Below, one piece after another: positions 11,350-64,000 of a stretch of 64,000 nucleotides of DNA. Both the position numbers and the translations under genes were made by a program. The notes beneath the pieces were generated by a model that worked only from the letters and a program-made list of their open reading frames with translations, did no database searches and was not told where the DNA came from. The stretch lies in contig CP154956.1 of assembly GCA_039621445.1 (NCBI GenBank), positions 52,011,386-52,075,385 on the forward strand. The letters are read 5' to 3'. The DNA is from Euglena gracilis (Eukaryota > Euglenida > Euglenophyceae > Euglenales). Positions within the stretch are counted from its first letter, which is position 1. Each line of letters begins with the position of its first letter.

Positions 11350-11815
11350 GACAGAGGGTTGCTCTCATCTCCCATGTGCATGGAGGATGATATTCCAACA
11401 ACGCAGCACAAAGAACTTTACAATGTCGATAATTGCATCCAATTTTTTTTGGCTTTGTTACAATCTCATCAACGTGTTTTGTTTCTGTGTATTTATCATT
11501 GTAGGGATGATTTACCTGCTTCAGCGGTTCTTCAAAAGACAAAATGCCAGGCGTTGCATATTCAATGGCATCGGTATGTTTCAGTCCTCTGCCATTGAAG
11601 AGTGCGCTAAAGTGAAAGTCTGTATATGGGTTTTTCTTTGCAAAATATTGTGGATCAATTATATGCAATGAACGAAAGATGTCTAAGTATTTTTTTTAGT
11701 TTTTAGTTTTTTTTGGATTTCAATTGACCCCAAAGCTATCGTCTTTGCAGGATGTGATAGACGTGTTTTACTCCAACGTGAAGTCAAAACAACCCTAGCT
11801 TTCCAGGTGCAGCAA
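11350..11815 (+). CDS. Candidate exons of an unassigned gene
   Basis: After ATCCTGGACAG a frame reads GLLSSPMCMEDDIPTTQHKE LYNVDN. After CATTGTAG (11504) DDLPASAVLQKTKCQALHIQ is bounded by CATCG|GTATGT. After CTTTGCAG (11750) one frame ends DVIDVFYSNVKSKQP-stop at 11798, another (CDRRVLLQREVKTTLAFQ) stays open to 11987. It may be the 3' end of the gene that starts near 2.4 kb. Confidence 0.35.
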
Positions 11816-11989
11816 GTGGAAATCTTTCCAGCCCTGTCTCAAAAGAAGCTCGGAAGAAATCACAAAGAAAGCTCCTTCTTGCGACTTCAGCTCATACCAT
11901 TATTGTTCTTCGTCCACAAATGTCGAATTTCCGTCGTTGTTTGTTGGTTTTTGTCGCGTTTTTTCTTGTCCTCATAGATGTTTCGACAG

Positions 11990-13580
11990 TTGTTTCTCCT
12001 GGATGCACGTCGACTCAGCATAACCTCGATTTATTCTCGTGTTTCCTTCAAGCCTTACCAGGCCAAAAGGTTTGCTTCCAGGTCAATTTTTATTTGACTT
12101 TTATTTATTAGTTGTGGAAAAATTCTGGACGAAATTTTGCCCAGGATTTTTTCCCTCCATTTTAAGGATCCATCCAGAATTTTTCCTGGAAAAATTGATA
12201 AGACTCCAGTCTCCTCCAGTGAACGCCCAGAAGTTTTCTTCGGTGTTCAGTGGTCATGCTGATTCTTGGGTTTTGTTTTTGTTCCAAAACACCTATTAAA
12301 AGTGATTTGACCAACCAAAATCAAGAATGTGTTTCATTTTTGCCAATTTCACAATTTCACCAAATGTCACCAATTTTGAATGTGTATTTCGGAAACCTCG
12401 GGATTTTGATGTGAATTATAGATTTTTTTTGAACAATGGGTTCACGAGACTTTTTCAGAGTTTTCCCCCGCATTTTAAGGATTCAGTCCATATTTTTCCC
12501 AACAGAATTTTTTTCTCATCAGCAATCATTCCCAATCAAGCACCCTTGTTATCAATGGGGGATTTTTTTGGGCGCTCTTCTCTTCATCCCTTTTCAAATG
12601 GGGGACGGGCAGGGAATTTCTTAAGCTGCAGGGTACCCGGCCCCTGAGGGGAGTCCAGCCAGCCAGAACTTTTGTCTTGTCAGCCCAATTGGCTGCGGAT
12701 GCCCCCCCCCCCCCCAAGTTTGAGTGGAAATACAATTTGACCACCCCGGCGAAGCTGGCTGGACCAGAAAATTTTTTCGGTACGAGGTGATAACACCAAA
12801 GAATGGCAATTTTGAGGAATTTTGATTTCCACCTCAAATTTTGGCTTAAAAATACAACCCAACTGCATTTGGACTTTTTTTTTAGGAACCAGGACTCCCA
12901 GCTGGTTCATTCTCCAAATGACAGCAAAAATGTGCAACCCCTTAGGTTGTTTGATGTTTAAATTTGAGTATGTTTTTCGCCGGTGGTTTTCAAAGGACCC
13001 CGAGGATCCATCAGGCTGGCTGGGAAAAGGTGATGGCTGGAAACAAAGTGCTGGCTGGACCCCCCAGAGCAGGGGGGTTTGAGAAGTTAGAAGCACCACA
13101 AGGAAATAAATTTTGTTGGCAGGTTTCCCGCTCCAAGCAATCCATCCTGTTTCCCCCCCAAGTCATGGAGTGTGAATGCCAAAATATCTTTCACATTTGT
13201 TCTCACCGTATCTCTCGGGTTTCCTCAGGTCCCTAAAATGGAAGTGTCACGTTTGCCAGGGTGGTGCATGGCTGCGGCGAAAGGTCTGTTTTCCAACAGT
13301 TTCCCCCCAATAATTGTACAGGTGCACAATTTATTAACCCTCCAGTGATTGACCACATGCAATTATTGCAGCATATTTTTGGGGGGATCCGACATTCAGG
13401 CGTTGCGTCCATTCAGAGTCCCCCCGACCTCCCAGGCAGCCTTTTTTGATAAAAATGAAGAACCTATCCAGGCATCTTTTTTAAGAAGTTCACACCCCTG
13501 GGGCGGTGCCGAGGACAGGCAGGGGGGCAGGGCACTTTCGACCCCAGGGGACCCCTGGGGGGTGGGGGTTGGGGTTGGGG
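11990..13580. other. No gene recognised; repeated CCAGCC/ATTTTTC motifs
   Basis: Short open frames in several phases, none protein-like for long. GGCTGGACC and CCAGCCAGCC motifs recur (12655, 12755, 13045), as they do in other intergenic and intronic stretches (9530, 20460, 53830, 54110), suggesting an old dispersed repeat. Confidence 0.45.
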
Positions 13581-13584
13581 ATGT

Positions 13585-14055
13585 TAGTATAATATATGAA
13601 TATGTAATATATAATATATATGAATATAATACATATATGAAATTTTATATATAATGTATAATATATATACATATATCGAGTGTTAAGTTTAGTACCCCCT
13701 GGGGGGTACACACACACATATGTGTGTGTGTGTATGTATATATGTCTGTTTGTATATGTGTATATACATTATATATGTATATATGGCATAAGTGTCAAAC
13801 TGCGGCCATGTAGCGCAACATGAATGTGCGCACCTAACCCTACTCCTTCAAATAAGGGAGGAAAAAACGCTTGCCGAAAAAGTGTTGCAAAAAGTGTACC
13901 CAAGTGCCAAACCGCTACCGCCCCCTACCCAGGTGAGGGGGGGGGTAGCAGTTTGACATTTATGCCATATATATCTATATCTATATCTATATCTATCTAT
14001 ATCTATATCTATACATATATCTATATCTATATCTATCTATCTATATCTATATCTA

Positions 14056-14088
<33 letters not shown>

Positions 14089-14113
14089 GTCTGTCTGTCT
14101 GTCTGTCTGACTA

Positions 14114-14152
<39 letters not shown>

Positions 14153-14173
14153 GTCTATCTATCTATCTATCTG

Positions 14174-14267
<94 letters not shown>

Positions 14268-14431
14268 CATCTATCTATGTATATATATGTATATATATCT
14301 GTTATATGTATAATATGTATAATATTGGTATATATATTGTTATGTGTTTGTACGATCCATATATATATATATATATACATATATATAATTATATATATAC
14401 ATAACTAATATTATATATATATACTCCTCTC

Positions 14432-14464
<33 letters not shown>

Positions 14465-14520
14465 CCCCTTCTCTCCTCTCTTCTCTCTCATCTCTCTCTC
14501 TTCTCTCTCTCTCGCTCCTC

Positions 14521-14557
<37 letters not shown>

Positions 14558-14574
14558 GTTTTTGGGCGATCTCC

Positions 14575-14627
<53 letters not shown>

Positions 14628-14655
14628 GCCTCTCTCTCTCTCGCTCTCTCTATAA
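13585..14655. repeat. Microsatellite block: TA-rich, TCTA, GTCT, TC
   Basis: AT-rich repeats to 13800; then (after the 13783-13970 unit) ATCTAT, TCTA and GTCT tetranucleotides 13970-14282, TA-rich 14340-14425, and TC dinucleotides 14427-14652. Confidence 0.92.
13783..13970. repeat. Inverted-repeat unit TATGGCATAA(G/A)TGTCAAACTGC
   Basis: The sequence at 13783-13803 is repeated inverted at 13949-13970. Inside is a single CGCACCTAACCCTACTCCTTC arm (about 13832). Flanked by microsatellites on both sides. Confidence 0.7.
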
Positions 14656-14667
14656 TTATATATATAC

Positions 14668-15127
14668 GGCAAGACTAACTCACTGCCCCCCCCCCCCCCC
14701 CGGGGGGGGGACCCAGTAGTTGTACCTACCGGGGACTTCGGCCGCCCAGATGAAGCTACTTGGATCCCCCCATTTTTCGAAGGGGAAATCACCCCCATCG
14801 TGTGAAAATTTTTGTGAGTGGGGTAGGTTCGGGGTTAATTTCCGGAGCAGGGTTGGGGTTAGTGATTAGGGTTTGGGTTATGGTTAGGGTCAGGGTTCGG
14901 AATTAGGGGTTAGGGTTAGGGTTAGGCAGCCGCTTGGCCGAATTTTGGCCCAATAATCAGGCCAAAATTTCGGCCAAATTTAAATTTTTTTTTTTAAGGC
15001 CCGCTTTTCCTTTGTCCGATTTCGGCCGAACTTTTTCCCAAAACTGTAACCCTAACCCTAATCCAAGTCCCCCACCCCCAGGTTAAACCACTGGGCCCCC
15101 CGTGGGGACCAGTGAGTTAGTTTTGCC
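14668..15127. repeat. Inverted-repeat unit GGCAAGACTAACTCACTG enclosing telomere-like DNA
   Basis: GGCAAGACTAACTCACTG (14668) and CAGTGAGTTAGTTTTGCC (15110) are inverted copies, each followed inward by C/G runs. Between them lie degenerate TTAGGG repeats (14820-14932) and a short CCCTAA run at 15046-15061. Confidence 0.7.
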
Positions 15128-15154
15128 ATTTTTACATATACATATACATATACG

Positions 15155-15185
<31 letters not shown>

Positions 15186-15213
15186 GTACATGTACATGTA
15201 CATATACATGTAC

Positions 15214-15487
15214 ATGGCAGGCGGGTAGTTGTGCCCCCCCCGGGGGGCCCACAACTACCCACGATGCCATTCGCGCACCTAACCCTACTCCTTCAATTAA
15301 CCGCATAATAGCGCAATATGGCCATGTTGCGCAACATGGCCATGTTGCGCTATTACGGGGTTATTTGAAGGAGTAGGGTTAGGTGCGCGAATGGCCAAGT
15401 TGCGCAATATGGCCATGTTGCGCAATGGCAGGTGCAGGGTCGTGGGTAGTTGTGCCCCCCCGGGGGGCCACAACTACCCGCCTGCCA
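15214..15487. repeat. Two GGCAGG..GTAGTTGTGCCCCCC hairpins flanking the foldback element
   Basis: Hairpins at about 15214-15268 and 15425-15487, each GGGTAGTTGTGCCCCCC then GGGGGGCC(C)ACAACTACCC. They bracket the foldback exactly as the hairpins at 1317 and 1619 bracket the other one. Confidence 0.8.
15266..15396. repeat. Foldback element, second member
   Basis: GCCATTCGCGCACCTAACCC, TACTCCTTCAATTAA, ... centre CATGTTGCGCAACATG (15331 region) ... TTGAAGGAGTAGGGTTAGGT, GCGCGAATGGC. Same terminal sequence as the element at 1365-1548 but with a different central arm. Confidence 0.8.
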
Positions 15488-15530
15488 TATACATATACAT
15501 ACACATATACATATACACATACACATACAC

Positions 15531-15562
<32 letters not shown>

Positions 15563-15620
15563 CCATATCCATATACATATACATATACATATGCATATAC
15601 ATATACATATACATATACAT

Positions 15621-15725
<105 letters not shown>

Positions 15726-15726
15726 G

Positions 15727-15777
<51 letters not shown>

Positions 15778-16077
15778 GTATGTATGCATGTATGTAAATA
15801 CACACACATCCTGCCAACAGAGGCACCCGTTTTATTGGCCCCAGTGCCTCTGACCATGCCAATTTCTCCTGGAAAATAGCCATTTTCAGTCCCTAAGCAC
15901 CTGCGGCGACGAGGGGGGGGGGAGTTCGGGGTCTTTATGTGTATGTATATGTAGATGTAGATATATATGTATACCCCATAGCACGTCCATCTCCTGGCTT
16001 TGGTCAAAAAGAGGCCTGGTCCCGCCCCCGGCCTTGGATTCGTCTCCGAAGGCAGCCCCCGACCCCCATCTCCGCAG

Positions 16078-16270
16078 GGGAGGCCGACGATGCCGGCGAC
16101 GCCCCTGCCGTCAACCTGGCCGACTGGCGCAACTTCCGGGCCTCCCTGGTGGAGGGGGAGCGCCGCACCGCGAAGCCCTCCGCCCCCGCCGCGGGCCCCA
16201 AGCCCTGGGCGCACATGCTGGGGGTCCCGGAGCCCGGGTGCCTGCTGGTGGCCCAGCCGAAAGAGTTCAA
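16078..16270 (+). CDS. DUF179 gene, N-terminal exon of the domain
   Basis: The acceptor is the CAG at 16075-16077 and the donor is AA|GTGTGC. It carries the acidic, Ala/Pro-rich lead-in (ADWRNFRASLVEGER) and the first conserved block PEPGCLLVAQPKEF. It is much more GC-rich than the later exons of the same gene. It starts with two bases completing a codon, so an upstream exon must exist. Confidence 0.85.
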
Positions 16271-18926
16271 GTGTGCGGCTGCAGGCGGCGTTGGCATCCT
16301 CATGCGTGCCTGCATGTGGTGTCGTCGCCTTTGAAAATTTTGAAAGTGCTGGGTGGGTGGGTGCGTGGGTGGATGTTTGTGTGTGCGCGCGCGTGTGCGT
16401 GTGTGGTGGAACCACACTTAAAGGTGCACACCCAACTTGATTTTTGATCGATGACACGCTTCAAAATGTGTGTTTTCTTTACGTATGTGCACCTCTCCTG
16501 TGCAGGTATTCCCAGCATTATTTCTTTCAGACAGTCATCCTTCTTGTGGAGCACGATGAAGACGGAACTTTGGGCCTCATCTTGAACCGACCAACAGATT
16601 ACATGATGGAGGTGTTCCTTCTTGTGCCTCAGCCTTGGCATGCTAGGGCTCCATTATAATTCTGCCAATACAGCAACCTCCCACACCCTCCAGGCCTCGT
16701 CCCGCATTGGGTTGGTTTCATCACACCACTTCGCAGGGAAAGGGGTTGTCCAGGCATCAGAAATGTTGTTGACTTTGTTCCTGACAAAAGGTGGGTATTC
16801 GCTTTTTAAGGTCACCTTTTTGACTGTTTCCCGCTTGGCTCTGAAAAAAGGAAGGTGCATGTTTTTGACATATTCTCTTTGCAGATGGTCATCCCGGACT
16901 CCATTCGTCCCCTCAGGAAGTCGTTGACATTGATCCGTTGTTCAGCAAGAACCCCCTGTACTTCGGTGGTGATGTTGGCAATGACACCCGGATATTGCAT
17001 CCGTTTGGGGGATTGAAGAAATCGGCCCAGGTACCTGAATTTTTGTGGTCCAAGCAAAGTGTAAGGTCGATGCCAGCGTCATTTCCATGACAATGAGTGT
17101 TCTTGTTTACATCAGAGTAACATGTAATACCCAGTGTAATGTTATATTAAATACAAAGAAGTAGAAGTGATTTATTTGAGGACCATCTGAATGTAACAGA
17201 AAGGTTAAGCGAAGTATGATGTGCTATGCTATGCTATGATATGTATTATGATATGGTTTGGTATGATATGATGATGATCATTAAAGCAATTGTTTAAATT
17301 ATGAATGTATTTTTAATATTAATAACATTTTTTTATTTTGAAAATTGGAATTCGCATATTCAAAGTTTCTCTGTGATTTATTGAATTGTTCAGTTTGGTC
17401 TTTTTTTTTTGACTCGGTCAAGTATCACGTTTGATCTGTTTGAGCCACTGTGGGGGACAGCCAACCATCAACATGAAGTTGCAACAACTTTATTTCAAGT
17501 GTAAACTTTTGTTAAAGTTTCCTGCAGCTTTTATTTATTTCTTTTCCTCTGAAATATTTCCTTCAAACGTTTCCTTCAAGGTCTTATCTGCATTTGCCTT
17601 TTTTTCCCTTCGCCGATTGTTCTTTGACCCCAATGAATAACCACTTCTCAATATCCCTCAGGCTTTGGGCTTCCCTAATGCAACCTATACCTTCTCCAAA
17701 GGATTAATCAATATCAACTTGGAAAGAGGCTGCAGAATGTAATTGAGAAGTGTAATCCTTGCTGGTCTTTTGTATGTTTTCATTCCTCCCACCAGATCGT
17801 CCCTGGGGTTTACACATCATCGCTGGATCAAGTGCTCCCCGTTGTGCGCAAGGATCCCAAGAAAGCTGCCGAGCTTAGTGGCCCAAGAACAATCATTGGC
17901 TTTCCATCACGGAACCCAAACCTGACCAGATTGATCCTGCTCAGTTTGAAGGCTTCATTTTCATTTTCAATTTCATTCATTTTTTTCCTCTTTTAGGGCT
18001 TGCAAGTAGGGTGTACGGGTTGTCTATCAAAGAACAATGTTGAAGAAAGTAATTTGTGCTGCTTGTGCAGTTTTGTTATTCCCCAAACGGTTGACCCTTT
18101 CCACCACCTGCCTTGGTCTCACCCCCAGTGTGCTTCTGAAAGAATTGCTTGATGTGAACTGCAATGCAGCGCAAAGTTTGCCGGCCCTCCCCGGCCAAGG
18201 GCCGCCAAGGCCTGACGTCAAATTCTTCACGGGCTACGCTGGGTGGGGGGCCGGCCAGCTGCAGAGGGAGTGCAACGAGGACGTGTGGTGGGTTGTGGCC
18301 GGGGTTTGGCGGCCGAAGGTTGCCCACAGCAGAGGGACAATAGACATGGAGTTTGGAGGTTCTTCAGGGGTTTGCTGGGTTTGTGGGATGAAGTATGGCA
18401 CATGAACGTGCGCTGTTTGTTGGGGAGGACCTTTTGTGTTAACCCCAAAAAAGAGTCTTCCACCCTTGTTTCCAGGAGGTGCCATTCATCCAAAGACTGC
18501 CTGATAAGACATGGGATGCTGCATCGGTAAATAACCCAAATAGCCTGGCGGGGCTCCAGGTTATTGGAACCAACTTCTGCCCCCCCCCCCGCCAGGTTAT
18601 TTGGGCCCTTTTTTCAGTGCCTTAAAGGAATTTTGCCTAAAACGGGGGTGCCAAGTTGCTGGAACCTTTTTCCCCCTCCCCCCACGAAGTTATTTGGCCA
18701 TTGCCAGCAGCAAGGGCCCCGCCCGGTTATTTTGGGGGGTGTATGCTTCAGCCTCTCCAACTGGTTGGGGATTGTTGCCTTTTGCCAAGCCCTGAAGGTA
18801 GCCGGCTCCAGCGACATCGCGCTGCGCAACACCCAGGACAAGAGCAAGCCGCTCTGGTCCGAGGTGCTGGAGCTCTGCGGCGGGAAGTGGGCCGAGATCG
18901 CGAAGCAAGGGTACCGGTCCCCCTGA
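16078..18926 (+). CDS. AlgH/DUF179 (UPF0301) family protein, seven-exon gene, first exon(s) not found
   Basis: Seven exons on the + strand join in one frame under GT-AG rules: 16078-16270, 16506-16611, 16754-16790, 16885-17030, 17796-17877, 18170-18291 and 18798-18926. Family landmarks appear in the expected order: WAHMLGVPEPGCLLVAQP, then FQTVILLVEHDEDGTLGLIL followed by NRPTDY, then NPLYFGGDVGN with ILHPFGG, then IVPGVYTSS, then FFTGYAGWGAGQLQRE with DVWWV, then LWSEVLELCGGKWAEIA. This is the full length of a DUF179 domain. The biochemical role of the family is unsettled; bacterial AlgH was linked to alginate gene regulation, and plant and algal members are often predicted plastid proteins. 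The exon at 16078 starts in mid-codon, so at least one upstream exon (start codon, possible targeting peptide) is missing, perhaps among the repeats before 15.9 kb. The last exon can end at the TGA at 18924-18926 or splice on to 19013. The domain assignment is confident; the ends are not. Confidence 0.9.
16506..16611 (+). CDS. DUF179 gene, exon with the EHDEDG...LNRPT block
   Basis: It completes the split codon of the previous exon (TTC AA|G) and reads FKYSQHYFFQTVILLVEHDE, then the glycine-rich turn and NRPTDYMME. This is the diagnostic DUF179 motif. The donor is GAG|GTGTTC. Confidence 0.92.
16754..16790 (+). CDS. DUF179 gene, 37-base micro-exon
   Basis: This short exon (ASEMLLTLFLTK plus one base) is needed to restore phase between the exons at 16506 and 16885. 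Without it the NPLYFGGDVGN exon is out of frame. Acceptor CCAG|GCATC, donor AAAG|GTGGGT. Confidence 0.75.
16885..17030 (+). CDS. DUF179 gene, exon with the NPLYFGGDVGN block
   Basis: It reads EVVDIDPLFSKNPLYFGGDV and continues to ILHPFGGLKKSAQ, matching the central 'plyfGGpv...LH' block of the family. The donor CAG|GTACCT is near consensus. It ends in phase 0. Confidence 0.9.
17205..17275. repeat. Degenerate GCTAT/GATAT repeat in a DUF179 intron
   Basis: GTGCTATGCTATGCTATGAT and similar units inside the intron 17031-17795. Confidence 0.7.
17796..17877 (+). CDS. DUF179 gene, exon with IVPGVYTSS
   Basis: It begins in phase 0 after CACCAG and reads IVPGVYTSSLDQVLPVVRKD and PKKAAEL. The donor is placed at TTA|GTGGCC because this gives the right phase for the next exon. 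Confidence 0.82.
18170..18291 (+). CDS. DUF179 gene, exon with FTGYAGWGAGQL
   Basis: It contains the most conserved family segment (FFTGYAGWGAGQLQRE, then EDVWW). The stretch before it (QSLPALPGQGPPRPDV) is looser and may be shorter if another AG is used. The donor TGG|GTTGTG joins directly to VAGSSDIAL in the next exon. Confidence 0.88.
18798..18926 (+). CDS. DUF179 gene, C-terminal exon of the domain
   Basis: It reads VAGSSDIALRNTQDKSKPLW, then SEVLELCGGKWAEIAKQG, the usual C-terminal helix of DUF179 proteins, and ends YRSP-stop. A donor at GG|GTACCG (exon end 18910) would instead splice in phase to an open frame at 19013. Confidence 0.82.
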   Translation, partial: VAGSSDIALRNTQDKSKPLWSEVLELCGGKWAEIAKQGYRSP

Positions 18927-19012
18927 CCCTACCCCCAGGGGGGTGGACCCCCGTGTGCCTGCCGCCAGTGCAGGGTGGCCCCCCTCTGAATCACTTTCCC
19001 TGTGTCACTCAG

Positions 19013-19232
19013 GTGCGTTCTGTGCTGTAGTAACCCCCTGACCCTGACCTGTCCAAAGACGTGCACACTCTCGGTGCGACCTGTAAAGAAAAGCTGTGGT
19101 TGTTGGCAGCAGCATCCCCAGATGTGTGTGAGCAAAGCTGCGACCTCAGAACCTTTGAGCTCAGAGGACAGTGCCAAAGTAGCACCCAATGTAACTGAAT
19201 CTGTGGATGAATACTTTTGTACTTGTAATTAA
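19013..19232 (+). CDS. Possible cysteine-rich eighth exon or 3' UTR of the DUF179 gene
   Basis: After a good acceptor (TGTGTCACTCAG) an open frame of about 73 codons runs to a TAA at 19230-19232. It joins in phase to CAAGG|GTACCG at 18910. It is cysteine-rich at first (CVLCCSNPLTLTCPKTC, later SCGCW) and ends acidic (VTESVDEYFCTCN). I recognise no domain. It may be an alternative tail or 3' UTR that happens to be open. The AT-rich sequence that follows contains no obvious poly(A) signal I could confirm. Confidence 0.35.
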
Positions 19233-19821
19233 TTGTGGATTTAACTGTCGCAAAGATGGTTCGTTGGCTTCGCTGTCCCCACCCATGGTGATATTTCCCG
19301 ATTTTTCCGTGCTGTCTGCCAACTGTCCCCAAATACTTTGATTTTATGTGGTAGTTAAGATAATGCCAGTGGGTTTGAATTTTTTTTCTGTTTACATCCC
19401 CTCCAACGACCGCCGGTCAGTCCTGTCTCCTTTGCTCATGTTTTTTTGACTCGTTGTCAATTCCCGAAAGTCATCCCCTCGCTCACACTTTTTTGAAGAA
19501 TTTTCTGTGCAAATTTCATCGATTTTTTGTGACCTTTTTGCAATTTTTTTTGGTGGTTTACTTTCTTTGTGTCCTTTACCTCCACCGCGTGTGGAAGGGG
19601 GGTTCGGGTCCTTGCGGGTGTTTATTTTTTGTGTGCGGATTATTTGTTTTTGTCCGCCTTGCAAACTGGCTGTAGCTGTAGCTTTCCCCTCCTCGGATGA
19701 TTCTGTGTCCAACAGGCGGCCTGAAGTCCACACACACCACGCTGCAACGTGCTGCCGCTGTCCGCAGAGGTCCTTCGCCCCCACACATGGACTGAGCCCC
19801 GGCGGCCGGGCGGGGGCGGCG

Positions 19822-61786
<41,965 letters not shown>

Positions 61787-61789
61787 TAA

Positions 61790-63760
61790 CAGGGTTTTTT
61801 TTTGCATAAACGTTGATTTCTGGGTGTTTTTTTTTTGGCAAGGAGCACCCTAATCCCCCCGTGTCATTTGGGTGCCGGGGGGGGGGGCATTTGTGGCCAC
61901 CCAGGTCCGATTTTCGGTTCCGAGGCACCCCGAACCGCGTCGATTCTGGGCAACCATCCGCAGATTCGGGATAGCGTTACGGTTGGGATTGGTGCGCCTA
62001 AATGGTATTTTTTTTAGGGACAAAGTTGGGCCAGAAGTTACGTCCCGTTTTGGTAGGATGTTGAGGCGGGCATTTCTGTCGGAATTTTACCCAAATTTGA
62101 CCTGAGTTCTTCCCAATTTAAGTGAAATGCGGCCTAACCTCTCCCTAAATTCCTAAAAATGGCAGCCCTCTGGGAATCCAGTCGGAACCGTAACTCTATC
62201 CCCAGGCAATAACCCCGAATTTCTCCGGTAGGGCACTTTCGACCCCCCCCCCGGGCAGGGTTTTGGGTGGGTAGTGCCATAGCACGCCCCGTCGCCTTCC
62301 GCATGAAAATGGCTATTTTCATGATAGGGGCGTAAAAATGGCTATTTTCAAGGGAAATTTGCCTGGGTCGGCAGGCACCGGGGCCAAAAGCGACCCCCCT
62401 CCCAGGGAGTTGTGCCTGGTATGGGCAGGCACCCCATAATAGCACAAGGCACCCCCCTCCTCCCTTGAGGTTGGTAAAAATAAGCCTGGTGGCACCCCAT
62501 TTGTGAGGTCACGTAGGTTCTGGCTGGCCCCATTTTTTTTCAGTTTCCAAGTCAGAAACCGTAGTAGACCTTTGCATGGAGTATCATATTTTTGGGCCAA
62601 CGAGGAAAGTAATTTTTGGTGCTAAGATGGTTTTTATTTTCGAAACTGCTTGGGCTTGTGTGCAGTTTTTGGATGTCAGCCTTTTCCTCCAGATGTTGAT
62701 TTGTTTGGAGAGTTCAGGTTTCCACGATCCATGAAAATGTGATTGCTTCTTTTGTTGTTGTCCAAGAAAGAAGCTTGTGGTGCCAAACTCATGTTTCTGT
62801 CCAAAAAGGTTTTTTCAAAATTCTGTTCGAACTATTTTTGTGCCACATATTGCAAGGCCAGTGAGAACAATCATTCGACGTTTTAAGCCTGAATGTTATC
62901 TTCTGTTGTTGTTGTTTTTGCACAGAGTCAAAAGGAAGTTCACCAACTAGCCCAGGTGATATATTTGCCAACATACTGAACTTGGAGTCGCTTGAGGCAC
63001 AAGGACGCTGTCGGTGCCACTCGGCATCTCATGCAACGCACAGCTGGTTTCCCATCTTTGTCTTTGTTGCGATATAAATTTTGGTGTTGTAGTTTTCATT
63101 GTTTCTGTGGTTCCTTTGCTTTTTAAAAAAAAAAGTCACAGCATGCAGAATTTGGTTTTTTGTCATTTTCTCACTCTATAAATACTTGAATTTTTTGTTT
63201 GTCAATGCTGCATCATTTCCGTTGTCCTGTTTCATCTTTTGTGAAAAAAAATTCCCCAGAATATTAAACAGAAAAACATATTGATTAGCTCCAAGAAAAA
63301 GAATTTTTGAGCGAACTTGTCAAGGGGGGTTGCTGAGCTGTTATCTTTCTATGGTTAAGAGCGAAGGTCACCACCGGGGGAAACCACTCTTCACTCCCTA
63401 TGGGAAATTCAAATACTGGTTGATGAGGCGTTCTAAGGGCTTCATTTTAGATCGCCGACATTCCCTTTCATTCCTCATCATTTTATTGAAGAAGTCCATT
63501 TTTTTAACTCAAAAAATGGCAGAAACAGTCATTTTCCCACGCTCACAGCATAATTTTGGGGACCCTAAAATTAGATATTTCAAAAGTGAAGCCTAAATAA
63601 AATAAATGGATGGATACCTTTTAAACACTCTATCCAATGGCAATTTGATTTCCTGAAAATGCACAGTTAGCCCGATATATCACGACGCCGTGCATTTAAA
63701 ATTACTTGCGAGCTTCTTTCCAATTCGGCCAATTTCGTTTTCATTGTGTTTGTCTTTTGT
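61790..63760. other. Downstream of the kinase gene, no gene recognised
   Basis: Contains a G/C-rich inverted stretch (62230-62470, with TGGCTATTTTCA in both orientations) and one possible small exon (CAGAGTCAAAAGGAAGTTCA at 62925, donor CAG|GTGATA). Otherwise AT-rich. Confidence 0.4.
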
Positions 63761-64000
63761 TTTCATTTTAAGCATATATTTTATTTTTACTTTTATTTTG
63801 CTTTAATTTTTTATTCGTACATTCATGCATTCTTTAATATTTCTTGATTTATTATTTGTTATTTATTTATTATTTATTATGCATTCATTCATTCATTAAT
63901 TCATTCATTCATAACATTCATTCATTTATTCATTCATTCATGCATGCATGCATTCATTTATTCATGCATTTATTTTTTATTTTTTAATTTTTAATTTTAT
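63760..64000. repeat. ATTC/TTAT tetranucleotide-rich end of the window
   Basis: CATTCATTCATTCATTAATT and related units to the last base; continues past the window. Confidence 0.85.

Noticed and set aside
14340-14798. 152-codon minus-strand Arg-Glu frame
   Set aside because: Translation of the TC dinucleotide run.

Overview
The window is nuclear DNA of an intron-rich eukaryote. GT-AG introns from under 100 bases to several kilobases interrupt short, GC-rich exons. The introns are AT-rich and loaded with microsatellites, polypurine/polypyrimidine runs, hairpins and small terminal-inverted-repeat elements. TTAGGG-like blocks sit inside the sequence. One gene belongs to the AlgH/DUF179 (UPF0301) family, whose eukaryotic members I know mainly from plants and algae, so a unicellular alga or related protist is the best guess. 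The lineage is not resolved. No bacterial-style operons, rRNA or CRISPR arrays were seen.

Layout. 1-2.4 kb: telomere-like sequence, ACATAT/TATATG microsatellites, perfect GC hairpins and a foldback element. 2.4-12 kb: AT-richer sequence with candidate exons on the + strand (one cysteine-rich) that I cannot assign; it also holds two copies of a GC-rich inverted-repeat element near 10 kb and a diverged duplication (4.5-4.9 and 6.3-6.5 kb). 13.6-15.9 kb: a second block of microsatellites, hairpins, foldback and telomere-like DNA. 16.0-18.9 kb (perhaps to 19.2 kb): the AlgH/DUF179 gene, seven phase-consistent exons. 19.8-61.8 kb: one very large + strand gene of about 40 exons. Most exon junctions from 23.9 to 61.8 kb keep the reading frame when GT-AG rules are applied. 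It encodes a protein of very roughly 1,800 residues with a long helix-rich, low-complexity N-terminal part and a C-terminal protein kinase domain (48.9-61.5 kb). The kinase has all main catalytic residues but HND in place of HRD. 61.8-64 kb: no gene recognised; the window ends in ATTC-type repeats.

Mobile DNA explains much of the intron length. It includes two hAT-like non-autonomous elements with shared inverted ends and flanking duplications (47.4-48.4 and 55.0-55.9 kb), two tail fragments of a Tc1/mariner transposase in inverted orientation (34.5-35.8 kb), and a 2.4 kb composite element whose GTACGTACC-rich inverted ends enclose a 78-bp minisatellite (40.9-43.3 kb). It also includes an AAGGACCGCCC family and several smaller TIR elements. 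The large kinase gene and the composite element in its intron are the most unusual items. All splice sites are predictions from sequence only; coordinates may be off by a base or two, and junctions marked uncertain should be treated as such.
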